From Vibrio rarus (GTDB taxonomy: Bacteria; Pseudomonadota; Gammaproteobacteria; Enterobacterales; Vibrionaceae), in NCBI RefSeq assembly GCF_024347075.1, contig NZ_AP024900.1, positions 620,001 through 684,000 on the forward strand: 64,000 bases of DNA, written 5' to 3'. The first letter of the stretch is position 1, and every line of letters starts with the position of its first letter. Below the pieces are notes generated by a model. That model was given only the letters and a program-made list of their open reading frames with translations. It made no database searches and had not been told where the DNA came from. The translations under genes were made by a program, and so were the position numbers. This document shows positions 56,670-64,000 of the stretch, in pieces.

Positions 56670-56738
56670 CCTTTCTTCTTTAGTGGTGCCTGCGTTCTGC
56701 TAGATATGTTCGTCACAGAGCAGACACCACAAAGGTCA

Positions 56739-58280
56739 TTAACGCTTTTCTTTCACTCTTTTTACTCTATCCCGCAGTGTGGGAAACAGAGCACTTAGTA
56801 CAATTACTAGCACCAACATCTTAAGTGGTAACCCGCCGAATAATACATAAGGGGTTTTGCCATTTGTTGGCACTACGGTACCGCGCAATACCGCTTCTTT
56901 AAACTGAGGCAGTTCAGCGGTGATGTTACCTTGATAATCGGTAATGGCCGTTACGCCGTTGTTAGTGGCACGAATCACCGGCATACCAAACTCTAGGGCT
57001 CTCATTCGAGCGATGGCCATGTGTTGCAGTGGCCCTATGGAATCGCCAAACCAAGCATCATTGGATAAAGTTAAGATGTAATCGGTTTCGTCCGTGACGT
57101 TATCTCTTAGTTGCTGTCCAAATATTATTTCATAGCATAGGGCCACAACCATGTGCATGCCATGAGCCACAATATTGTCTTGGATGTATGCGCCACTATG
57201 AAATGAAGACATAGGCAAATTGAAAAACGGTGCTAAGGGTCTTAACCATTTTTCAAGAGGCACAAACTCGCCAAACGGCAATAAGTGGTGCTTATAGTAA
57301 CGAGGTTGGTGTTGGTAGTCGTATTCCCCTGAAGGGGTGATGCCAAGTGTGGTGACACTGTTGTAGTAAACTCGGTGATCTTTTTGAGTTAATACCCCGG
57401 TAATAACAGCAGAGTCGTTCATTCGTGCCGCCTTATCTAGGTTACTCATAAAGTAATCTACTTGGTACTCAAAGGCCGGTATAGCCGCTTCTGGCCAGAT
57501 GATGATATCAGCATCCCAGTTTTGACGGGTGTGGTCCATATACATCATTAATGTTGGCCAACGTTGGCTCGGTAGCCACTTGGTTTCTTGTTGTACATTA
57601 CCTTGAATTAACGCCACCGTTTGTGCGCGGCTGTTGTCAGGAGTCACCCAGTGTAAAAAATGGCTTAAACTGCACAAGGCAAATAGGCCAAATGGGATCC
57701 ACAGTTGTTTCCACTGACGGCGAACGGTGATCATGGCGAGGCTACTGGCAATACTCATCACCAGCATACTAATAAAGTCGACACCGCCAATGGGGGCAAG
57801 ACCGGCCAGTGGGGAGTCTATTTGGCTATAACCGAGCAGCAACCAAGGGAAACCGGTGAGGGCCCATCCTCTTAGCCAATCACAAACGAGCCATAGAGCA
57901 GGAGTCACTAATAAGGCAGCAAACCAATTATGGTTGCCTTTAAAACGGCTGTATAAAGCGCCAAACAATGCGCTGTAAATGGCCAAATAGCCCACCAGTA
58001 AGATCATGAGCAACAGGCTGGCCGCTTTAGGCATGCCACCAAAGTTATCAATACTGACGTGTACCCAACTGATGCCCGTGGCAAATAGCCCCAGTCCCCA
58101 TAGATAACCGGTTAGGGTCGCTGCGCGCCATGATTGCCCGTTAAGTAACAACAGTAACAATAACGGGCTAATGAGTGCCATTGGCCAAAGATCAAATGGG
58201 GCAAAAGAAAGGGTGGTGCTAGCGCCAACAAAAGCGGCCGCAAGCGGCCGTGTTAGGCGATGAGTCATCAATGATTTCAT
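56739..58280 (-). CDS. lnt: Apolipoprotein N-acyltransferase
   Basis: Lnt adds the third acyl chain to lipoproteins at the periplasmic face of the inner membrane. The 513-residue protein has about seven N-terminal membrane helices and a nitrilase-like domain with the catalytic Glu264 (WPEAAIP) and Cys382 (ALCYEIIF); a C-terminal helix follows. It is the last gene of ybeZ-ybeY-corC-lnt, 53 bp after corC, as in E. coli. Confidence 0.95.
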   Translation of the reverse strand: MKSLMTHRLTRPLAAAFVGASTTLSFAPFDLWPMALISPLLLLLLLNGQSWRAATLTGYLWGLGLFATGISWVHVSIDNFGGMPKAASLLLMILLVGYLAIYSALFGALYSRFKGNHNWFAALLVTPALWLVCDWLRGWALTGFPWLLLGYSQIDSPLAGLAPIGGVDFISMLVMSIASSLAMITVRRQWKQLWIPFGLFALCSLSHFLHWVTPDNSRAQTVALIQGNVQQETKWLPSQRWPTLMMYMDHTRQNWDADIIIWPEAAIPAFEYQVDYFMSNLDKAARMNDSAVITGVLTQKDHRVYYNSVTTLGITPSGEYDYQHQPRYYKHHLLPFGEFVPLEKWLRPLAPFFNLPMSSFHSGAYIQDNIVAHGMHMVVALCYEIIFGQQLRDNVTDETDYILTLSNDAWFGDSIGPLQHMAIARMRALEFGMPVIRATNNGVTAITDYQGNITAELPQFKEAVLRGTVVPTNGKTPYVLFGGLPLKMLVLVIVLSALFPTLRDRVKRVKEKR

Positions 58281-58333
58281 CTTAATATTGAATCTGTTTC
58301 TCTAGGAGGAAGCCGTGGCCAAATAATAGTGAG

Positions 58334-59230
58334 TTAATCACTATGCTCTTTATCAGATTCTTTATCTGGGACGGTAACCTGCAGTTGAATGATACGGCGA
58401 TTATCTGCCGAGGTAACCTTAAACATATACTCATTGATTTCAACAATCTCACCCCGGCTAGGGAGGTGACCAAAGCGAGTCATAATTAACCCACCCACGG
58501 TATCGACTTCTTCATCACTGAATTTAGTATTAAAGGTATCATTGAATTCTTCAATGGTTGTTAGTGCTTTGACAGCAAAGGTATGTTTACTCAGTTGGCG
58601 GATCTCTAACTCTTCTTCATCGTCAAACTCATCTTCAATCTCACCGACGATTTCTTCAAGAATATCTTCGATGGTGATTAAACCTGAAACCCCACCAAAT
58701 TCGTCCACCACAATGGCCATATGGTAGCGCTCTTCACGAAACTCTTTAAGTAGGCGATCAACACGCTTACTTTCAGGTACTACGACGGCTGGGCGAATGA
58801 CTTGTTCAATATCGAACGGGGCACTAGCTGAACCTAGATACTTTAATAAGTCTTTAGCTAGCAGTATGCCTTCTACGTGATCTTTATCTTCGTTGATCAC
58901 AGGGTAGCGGGAGTGCTGAGCATCAGTGATGAGGTTGATGAGTGCATCGAGATCATCTGTGCGTTCTACGGTTACCATTTGTGAACGTGGGATCATGATG
59001 TCACGAACCCTCTGTTCAGCGATTTCCATAACACCTTCTAGCATGTCCCTTGTGTCATGGTCGATCAGATCGTTTTCTTCTGAATCTCGAATGACGTCGA
59101 CCAACTCTTGGCGGTCTTTAGGATCTACTTGAAAAAGTTGCACTAGACGTTCGAAGAAGGATTTCCTACTCGGACCTTCTGATTTTTCCTTTGAGCCCTC
59201 TGTAGAGGACGAGTTGCTTTCGCTGTTCAT
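58334..59230 (-). CDS. corC: CorC-family CBS-domain protein
   Basis: A 298-residue cytoplasmic protein with tandem CBS domains (about residues 70-200: [23 protein letters not shown] and [26 protein letters not shown]) and a CorC/HlyC transporter-associated domain at the end. There are no membrane helices. It is linked to magnesium and cobalt resistance in Salmonella; the exact activity is not settled. The charged, Ser-rich N-terminal 30 residues are likely disordered. Third gene of the ybeZYX-lnt operon. Confidence 0.93.
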   Translation of the reverse strand: MNSESNSSSTEGSKEKSEGPSRKSFFERLVQLFQVDPKDRQELVDVIRDSEENDLIDHDTRDMLEGVMEIAEQRVRDIMIPRSQMVTVERTDDLDALINLITDAQHSRYPVINEDKDHVEGILLAKDLLKYLGSASAPFDIEQVIRPAVVVPESKRVDRLLKEFREERYHMAIVVDEFGGVSGLITIEDILEEIVGEIEDEFDDEEELEIRQLSKHTFAVKALTTIEEFNDTFNTKFSDEEVDTVGGLIMTRFGHLPSRGEIVEINEYMFKVTSADNRRIIQLQVTVPDKESDKEHSD

Positions 59231-59289
59231 TGCTTCTCAATGGTTGGCGCTATCAAATGTGTAATAGCTCACTGTATCGTTGTTTGTTG

Positions 59290-59754
59290 TTACTCTTTTT
59301 CTGCAATATAAGGGTCTTCAAACCCTAATCCTTGCATGATATCGGTTTCTAGAGATTCCATCTCTTCGGCTTCTTCATCGATAATATGATCGTATCCCAG
59401 TAAATGTAAACTACCATGTACGACCATGTGAGCCCAATGAGCCTTTAATGGTTTCTGCTGTTGAATGGCTTCATCTTCAACCACTTGTTTACAAATGACA
59501 AGATCTCCAAGTAAATTAATTTCGACACCTGGAGGTGCTTCAAAAGGAAACGACAAAACATTGGTTGATTTGTCTTTGCCTCGATAATCGTGGTTAAGCT
59601 GGTGGCTTTCGTCATCTTCAACAATGCGGATAGTGAGCTCAGCATCTGCTTGAAATTGAGTTAGGGTAAAATCAAGCCAAGCTTGAAAATCTTGCTCGGA
59701 AGGTAATTGGCTGTCATCTTCGACAGCCAATTGTAGATCTAGATATATTGCCAT
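59290..59754 (-). CDS. ybeY: rRNA maturation endoribonuclease YbeY
   Basis: A 154-residue zinc-dependent ribonuclease needed for 16S rRNA 3' end maturation and late ribosome quality control. The zinc motif [11 protein letters not shown] is intact, and the segment [10 protein letters not shown] is conserved. The start codon adjoins the ybeZ stop with no gap, so the genes are coupled. corC follows 59 bp later. Confidence 0.95.
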   Translation of the reverse strand: MAIYLDLQLAVEDDSQLPSEQDFQAWLDFTLTQFQADAELTIRIVEDDESHQLNHDYRGKDKSTNVLSFPFEAPPGVEINLLGDLVICKQVVEDEAIQQQKPLKAHWAHMVVHGSLHLLGYDHIIDEEAEEMESLETDIMQGLGFEDPYIAEKE

Positions 59755-60861
59755 TTATTTACTCACAAGTTGTGATTGTTGTTGAGTTTGAACTGCGGCT
59801 TGTGTAATTAATTTCGCTTCTCGATCTTCGCGCTCTTGTTGACGGCGTTGCTCAATGGCTTTCTTTTCTTTTTGATCTTGTACTTCCCATTTGTCATAGG
59901 CGTTAACAATACGTGCCACGACAGGGTGACGAACGACATCGTCAGCAATAAAGAAGTTAAAGCTAATATCGTCCACTTCAGAAAGCACTTCAATGGCATG
60001 ACGCAGGCCTGATTTTGCCCCGCGAGGTAAGTCTATTTGCGTGACGTCACCGGTGATAACCGCACGAGAATTAAAGCCAATTCGAGTCAAAAACATTTTC
60101 ATTTGTTCAATGGTGGTGTTTTGGCTTTCATCTAAGATGATAAAGGCATCATTCAAGGTACGTCCACGCATATAGGCAAGAGGCGCCACTTCTATCACGT
60201 TGCGTTCAATGAGTTTTTCTACGCGCTCAAAGCCAAGCATTTCAAATAACGCGTCATATAAAGGGCGTAAGTAAGGATCTACTTTTTGGCTAAGATCGCC
60301 GGGTAAAAAGCCCAGTTTCTCACCCGCTTCAACGGCGGGACGGGTTAATAAGATACGTCGAATTTCTTGACGCTCTAATGCATCAACAGCGGCCGCAACA
60401 GCAAGATAGGTTTTACCTGTACCCGCAGGACCTACACCAAAGGTAATATCATGGGTGACCATGTTTTGTAGGTATTGAGCTTGGTTGGGAGTGCGAGGTT
60501 TAATGACGCCTTTTTTGGTTTTGATAAAGACTTCTTTACCTGGGGTAAATTCAGACTCTATCACTTGCTCTAAGACACCACTTTCTTTGACTTCAAGGTG
60601 CACTTGTTCTGGCTCTATATCGCCAATCACGCCACGTACTGGAGCGGTTTGAACATAGAGACGCTTAAGGATATCAAAGCCGGCAGAGGCCGTATGCGCT
60701 TGACCGACAATAGAGAACGTATTGCCGCGGTGGTTGATTTCAACGCCCAGTCTGCGTTCTAGATGTTTAATATTATCATCGAAAGGGCCACAAAGGCTGG
60801 TAAGACGTTGATTGTTCGCTGGTTCTAGGTCAATTTCTAGAGTGACAATTTTATTGCTCAA
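59755..60861 (-). CDS. ybeZ: PhoH-like ATPase YbeZ
   Basis: A 368-residue cytoplasmic PhoH-family ATPase. Walker A is GPAGTGKT, the Walker B region is AFIILDESQNTT, and VITGDVTQIDLPRG follows. An N-terminal KH-like region precedes the ATPase domain; the C-terminus (from about residue 335) is a Gln/Arg-rich tail. It is a partner of YbeY in RNA processing and directly precedes its gene. Confidence 0.94.
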   Translation of the reverse strand: MSNKIVTLEIDLEPANNQRLTSLCGPFDDNIKHLERRLGVEINHRGNTFSIVGQAHTASAGFDILKRLYVQTAPVRGVIGDIEPEQVHLEVKESGVLEQVIESEFTPGKEVFIKTKKGVIKPRTPNQAQYLQNMVTHDITFGVGPAGTGKTYLAVAAAVDALERQEIRRILLTRPAVEAGEKLGFLPGDLSQKVDPYLRPLYDALFEMLGFERVEKLIERNVIEVAPLAYMRGRTLNDAFIILDESQNTTIEQMKMFLTRIGFNSRAVITGDVTQIDLPRGAKSGLRHAIEVLSEVDDISFNFFIADDVVRHPVVARIVNAYDKWEVQDQKEKKAIEQRRQQEREDREAKLITQAAVQTQQQSQLVSK

Positions 60862-60885
60862 TTCTGCCTCGCATATGCTTTATCT

Positions 60886-60911
60886 AATAAGAGCCCAAAT
60901 GGGCTCTTATT
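60886..60911 (-). terminator. Hairpin between miaB and ybeZ
   Basis: AATAAGAGCCC (60886-60896) and GGGCTCTTATT (60901-60911) form a perfect 11-bp stem with a 4-base loop. The T-run is weak, so it may be a partial terminator or processing site in a miaB-ybeZ transcript. Confidence 0.6.
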
Positions 60912-60932
60912 GTAACACTATGAGTATAGTGT

Positions 60933-62366
60933 TTAAGGCGTAAACGTTGCTACACCTAATTCATCTTCTCTTCGTGTTTTTGCCATCATTTCCGTTGGGG
61001 AAATAGCAATACGAAGATCCATTTCTGATTCCACTCGGACTACTTTACCACGAAGGGAGTTAGTAAATACGTCTGTGATCTCCACATCAACGAATTGACC
61101 AATAAGATCTGCGCTACCTTCAAAGTTAACGACACGGCTGTTTTCTGTACGAGCGCGAAGTTCCATTAGGTTTTTCTTCGATGGTCCTTCGACGAGAACT
61201 CGTTGCACTGTACCGAGCATTTGACGTGAATAACGCATCGCTTGGGCATTGACCGTTTGTTGAAGTTCCCATAGACGATCTTTCTTCTCTTGCTCAGGAA
61301 CATCGCATGGGTAGTCAGCGGCAGGTGTACCAGGGCGAGGAGAGAATATGAAGCTAAAGCTCATATCAAAATCCACATCACGAATGAGTTTCATGGTGTC
61401 TTGGAAGTCTTTATCGGTTTCACCAGGGAAGCCGACGATAAAATCTGAACTTATTTGGATGTCTGGACGCGCTTTACGCAGTTTGCGAATAATAGATTTG
61501 TATTCGATAGCCGTATGAGGGCGCTTCATCATCGTTAGAATACGATCAGAGCCACTTTGTACAGGCAAGTGTAAGAAGCTAACCAATTCAGGGGTATCTT
61601 CATATACCGCAATAATATCATCACCAAACTCTAGCGGGTGGCTAGTGGTAAAGCGTAGGCGGTCGATACCATCAATGGCGGCGACTAAACGCAGTAGTTC
61701 TGCAAAAGTACAGATATCACCGTCATAAGTGAGCCCGCGATAGGCATTCACATTTTGTCCTAGTAGATTGACTTCACGAACCCCTTGCTCTGCAAGCTGA
61801 GCAATTTCGTATAAAACGTCATCCATAGGGCGACTTACTTCTTCACCACGAGTGTAAGGAACCACACAGTAAGTACAGTATTTAGAGCAACCTTCCATAA
61901 TAGAAACAAAGGCTGTTGCCCCTTCAGCACGAGGCTCAGGTAGGTTGTCAAATTTCTCAATTTCAGGGAATGAGATGTCCATGACAGGCGCAGAATTACC
62001 TTGCGACTGCTTAATCATTTCAGGAAGGCGGTGCAGTGTTTGAGGACCAAAAATCACATCAACATAAGGGGCACGCTGGCGAATATGATCGCCTTCTTGT
62101 GTGGCCACACAGCCGCCGACACCAATAACTAAATCCGGTTTTTTGTCTTTTAGTGTTTTCCAACGACCCAGTTGGTGAAACACTTTTTCTTGTGCTTTTT
62201 CACGAATAGAGCAGGTGTTTAACAGCAGCACATCCGCTTCTGTCGGCTCTTCTGTCAATTCAAATCCATTGGCGGCATTTAACAGGTCTGCCATTTTAGA
62301 TGAATCGTATTCGTTCATCTGGCAACCCCAGGTTTTGATCAGAAGTTTCTTACTCATTGCATTCAT
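60933..62366 (-). CDS. miaB: tRNA-2-methylthio-N6-dimethylallyladenosine synthase
   Basis: MiaB methylthiolates i6A37 in tRNAs reading U-starting codons. The 477-residue protein has an N-terminal UPF0004 domain with three cluster cysteines ([23 protein letters not shown]), the radical SAM motif CSKYCTYC, and a C-terminal TRAM domain. ATG at 62366 has a weak ACGAG site; a start three codons later (MSKKLL) is possible. Upstream of the ybeZ operon, as in E. coli, and divergent from ubiF. Confidence 0.96.
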   Translation of the reverse strand: MNAMSKKLLIKTWGCQMNEYDSSKMADLLNAANGFELTEEPTEADVLLLNTCSIREKAQEKVFHQLGRWKTLKDKKPDLVIGVGGCVATQEGDHIRQRAPYVDVIFGPQTLHRLPEMIKQSQGNSAPVMDISFPEIEKFDNLPEPRAEGATAFVSIMEGCSKYCTYCVVPYTRGEEVSRPMDDVLYEIAQLAEQGVREVNLLGQNVNAYRGLTYDGDICTFAELLRLVAAIDGIDRLRFTTSHPLEFGDDIIAVYEDTPELVSFLHLPVQSGSDRILTMMKRPHTAIEYKSIIRKLRKARPDIQISSDFIVGFPGETDKDFQDTMKLIRDVDFDMSFSFIFSPRPGTPAADYPCDVPEQEKKDRLWELQQTVNAQAMRYSRQMLGTVQRVLVEGPSKKNLMELRARTENSRVVNFEGSADLIGQFVDVEITDVFTNSLRGKVVRVESEMDLRIAISPTEMMAKTRREDELGVATFTP

Positions 62367-62671
62367 ACTCGTGTTAATTAATCACTTTTTAACTGGCTTT
62401 ATCGCTCAGCATTTCGCCACACAGAGTTGTGGCAAGCCGCGTATTGTACTGACTAAATGAGGTAATGACTAGCTTTCAAGCTTAAATTCCGTTCATTGTA
62501 GGCTAAGGTGTTGTTTGTATTGAGTGGCTTTGCTGTTAAATGAGCCAGAATAATGAATTGGATGGCTAGGGGATGACTCGTCCATTAAATTGTGTCGTGA
62601 TACAGGTATTGCGTAGTGCTTTTCAGTACAATGAAAATAATGCACAAGCGAACGTTGTTAAAGGATAGGAA

Positions 62672-63829
62672 ATGACAAAAACGCATTATGATGTGGCGGT
62701 AATTGGTGGTGGCATGGTGGGAGCGGCTACAGCCCTTGGTTTAGCAAACCAAGGAAAGACAGTGGCGATTATTGAAGGGCGTCAACCACGGGCTTTTGAT
62801 GCCACCCAACAGCATGATATACGTATCTCTGCCATTTCAAAAACTTCCGTTGACTTGCTTGAGCGCCTCGGGGCTTGGTCCTTTATTCAAAGTAAGCGAG
62901 TTTACCCTTATACTGGTTTACAAACTTGGGAGCTAGATAACTGCTATACCCGATTTGATGCAGCGTCTCTCGATTTGCCTTTATTGGGCTATATGGTGGA
63001 AAACCGCCTTTTACAACTGGGTTTATGGGAAGCGATGCAGCCCTTTGCCAACATCCGCTTTTATTGCCCAGACGCCTTAGTGAGCATGGATGTCAGCTCG
63101 GCTGAAAAACAGATCACATTATCATCAGGCAAGGAGATTACTGCAGATCTTATTGTTGGGGCGGATGGAGCCCACTCAAAGGTGAGACAAAGTGTCGGTA
63201 TTGGCATTACCGCATGGGATTATCGGCAAGACTGCCTGTTGATTAATGTTGATACCGATTGCCAAGATACCGACGTTACCTGGCAGTGGTTCACAGCAAG
63301 TGGTCCTCGCTCTTATTTACCAATGGGAGAGGGCGCAGGGTGTTTGGTGTGGTATGACTCTCCAAAGCGAATAAAACAGCTGAGCCAATTGGACCCCGCA
63401 GCACTCAAGCTAGAAATAGAAACGCACTTTCCTAAACGCGTTGGCAATGTCACAGTGAAAAACCATGCCTCTTTTCCTCTAAAGCGTCGTCATGCCCATC
63501 AATATTATAAAGAAGGAGTGGTATTAGTTGGAGATTCAGCACATACGATTAATCCACTAGCAGGGCAAGGGGTTAACTTAGGTTTTAAGGATGTATCTGC
63601 ATTACTGCAGGCATTACAAGATAGCGATGACATGTTTTCTAGCTTGCACACTTATCAAAGTGCGAGAAAAGCGGATAATTTAATGATGCAGACGGCAATG
63701 GATGTGTTCTATCTAGGGTTTAGCAATAATATCGGCCCGTTTAAGATCTTGAGAAACATCGGCTTGAAGCTAGCCGATAATGCTGGACCATTAAAGCATC
63801 AAGCACTGAAGTACGCGCTTGGATTGTAA
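62672..63829 (+). CDS. ubiF: FAD-dependent ubiquinone biosynthesis hydroxylase
   Basis: A 385-residue flavoprotein monooxygenase of the UbiF/UbiH group. It has the Rossmann motif VIGGGMVGAATALGLA, the DG motif (VGADGAHSKVRQ) and the FAD ribityl motif GDSAHTINPLAGQGVNLGFKD. UbiF performs a late ring hydroxylation (C6) in ubiquinone synthesis. The position divergent from miaB matches E. coli ubiF, which is why this paralogue is chosen over UbiH or UbiI. AAAGGA precedes the ATG. Confidence 0.9.
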   Translation: MTKTHYDVAVIGGGMVGAATALGLANQGKTVAIIEGRQPRAFDATQQHDIRISAISKTSVDLLERLGAWSFIQSKRVYPYTGLQTWELDNCYTRFDAASLDLPLLGYMVENRLLQLGLWEAMQPFANIRFYCPDALVSMDVSSAEKQITLSSGKEITADLIVGADGAHSKVRQSVGIGITAWDYRQDCLLINVDTDCQDTDVTWQWFTASGPRSYLPMGEGAGCLVWYDSPKRIKQLSQLDPAALKLEIETHFPKRVGNVTVKNHASFPLKRRHAHQYYKEGVVLVGDSAHTINPLAGQGVNLGFKDVSALLQALQDSDDMFSSLHTYQSARKADNLMMQTAMDVFYLGFSNNIGPFKILRNIGLKLADNAGPLKHQALKYALGL

Positions 63830-63838
63830 TAGTGATTA

Positions 63839-64000
63839 ATACTAATCGTAGTAATTAACTGATCATTCGAGCTTGTTAAAACACTTGATCACGGCGTTGC
63901 ATTTTTTAATGTAGAACAACTACTTATCAAAAATAGCGCCTTGTTCTCAAGTGTTTTTCCTGCGCTATTTCTGACCACTTAATAAATTTGAATTCTTATC
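63839..64000. repeat. Dispersed imperfect palindrome, copy D (reaches the window edge)
   Basis: ATACTAATCGTAGTAATTAA, GAGCTTGTTAAAACACTTGAT, AATGTAGAACAACTACTTATC, CGCCTTGTTCTC and CCTGCGCTATTTCTGACCAC align in order with the reverse complement of copy A. It starts 10 bp behind the ubiF stop. The right end is at or very near the window edge. Confidence 0.75.

Noticed and set aside
56678..56734. Possible bidirectional terminator between ybeL and lnt
   Set aside because: TTTAGTGGTGCCTGC and GCAGACACCACAAA can pair, but the loop is long and mismatches are several; not strong enough to list as a feature.
1..64000. CRISPR arrays, tRNA or rRNA genes, transposase genes, prophage structural genes
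   Set aside because: I looked for direct-repeat arrays, tRNA 3' ends, and transposase or phage protein motifs and saw none that can be supported.

Overview
The window looks like a chromosomal segment of a marine gammaproteobacterium of the family Vibrionaceae, most likely Vibrio. The evidence is a complete Na+-translocating NADH:quinone reductase operon (nqrABCDEF) with apbE and nqrM downstream, secreted nucleases with GlyGly-CTERM-type tails, attC-like sites resembling Vibrio cassette recombination sites, and enterobacterial-like gene order. The assignment comes from gene content and order only; no rRNA or tRNA gene was seen.

Layout. 0-3.3 kb: two secreted nucleases (one cut by the window edge). 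3.4-7.9 kb: a dispersed palindromic repeat, then ampG-like permease, ppiA, yajG, rlmG and bolA. 7.9-15.6 kb: a structured leader, nqrABCDEF, terminator, a short repeat copy, apbE and nqrM. 15.7-18.7 kb: uraA, then a small accessory patch (CsrA-like mini-ORF, an unknown 128-aa protein, a 39-aa zinc-ribbon protein, a TetR-like regulator). 18.8-26.5 kb: SOS-controlled dinB, yggN-like, a cold-shock gene, DUF4250, yaeP, proS, trmO, another repeat copy and an AbgT transporter. 26.7-27.4 kb: a 637-bp group II intron without a reverse transcriptase, placed directly behind a bidirectional terminator. 27.4-33.5 kb: metNIQ with a MetJ operator, gmhB, a YitT-family gene, PurR-linked glyA and a YgjP-type metalloprotease. 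33.6-46.7 kb: a lipoprotein and then lipA-lipB-ybeD-dacA-rlpA-rodA-mrdA-rlmH-rsfS-holA-lptE-leuS, in the same order as E. coli but with no nadD between holA and rsfS. 47-55.1 kb: an insertion between leuS and ybeL, holding an RND efflux pair with a divergent MarR regulator, then a small island of integron-type gene cassettes (a putative HEPN-motif protein, an attC site, a relBE toxin-antitoxin pair, a truncated attC fused to a serine-hydrolase remnant) and a secreted lectin-like gene. 55.2-64 kb: DUF1499, ybeL, lnt-corC-ybeY-ybeZ, miaB, ubiF and a final repeat copy.

How it works together. Most of the window is housekeeping: sodium-motive respiration and its flavin and iron maturation factors, cell elongation (PBP2, RodA, PBP5, RlpA), lipoic acid synthesis, outer-membrane assembly (LptE, Lnt), ribosome and tRNA maturation (RsfS, RlmH, RlmG, YbeY, MiaB, TrmO) and aminoacylation (ProS, LeuS). 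Regulatory sites support LexA control of dinB, MetJ control of metNIQ and PurR control of glyA. The least ordinary parts are the integrase-less cassette island at 52.7-54.2 kb, the ORF-less group II intron at 26.76-27.40 kb, the four copies of a roughly 162-bp imperfect palindrome, and the small-gene patch at 17.2-18.2 kb.
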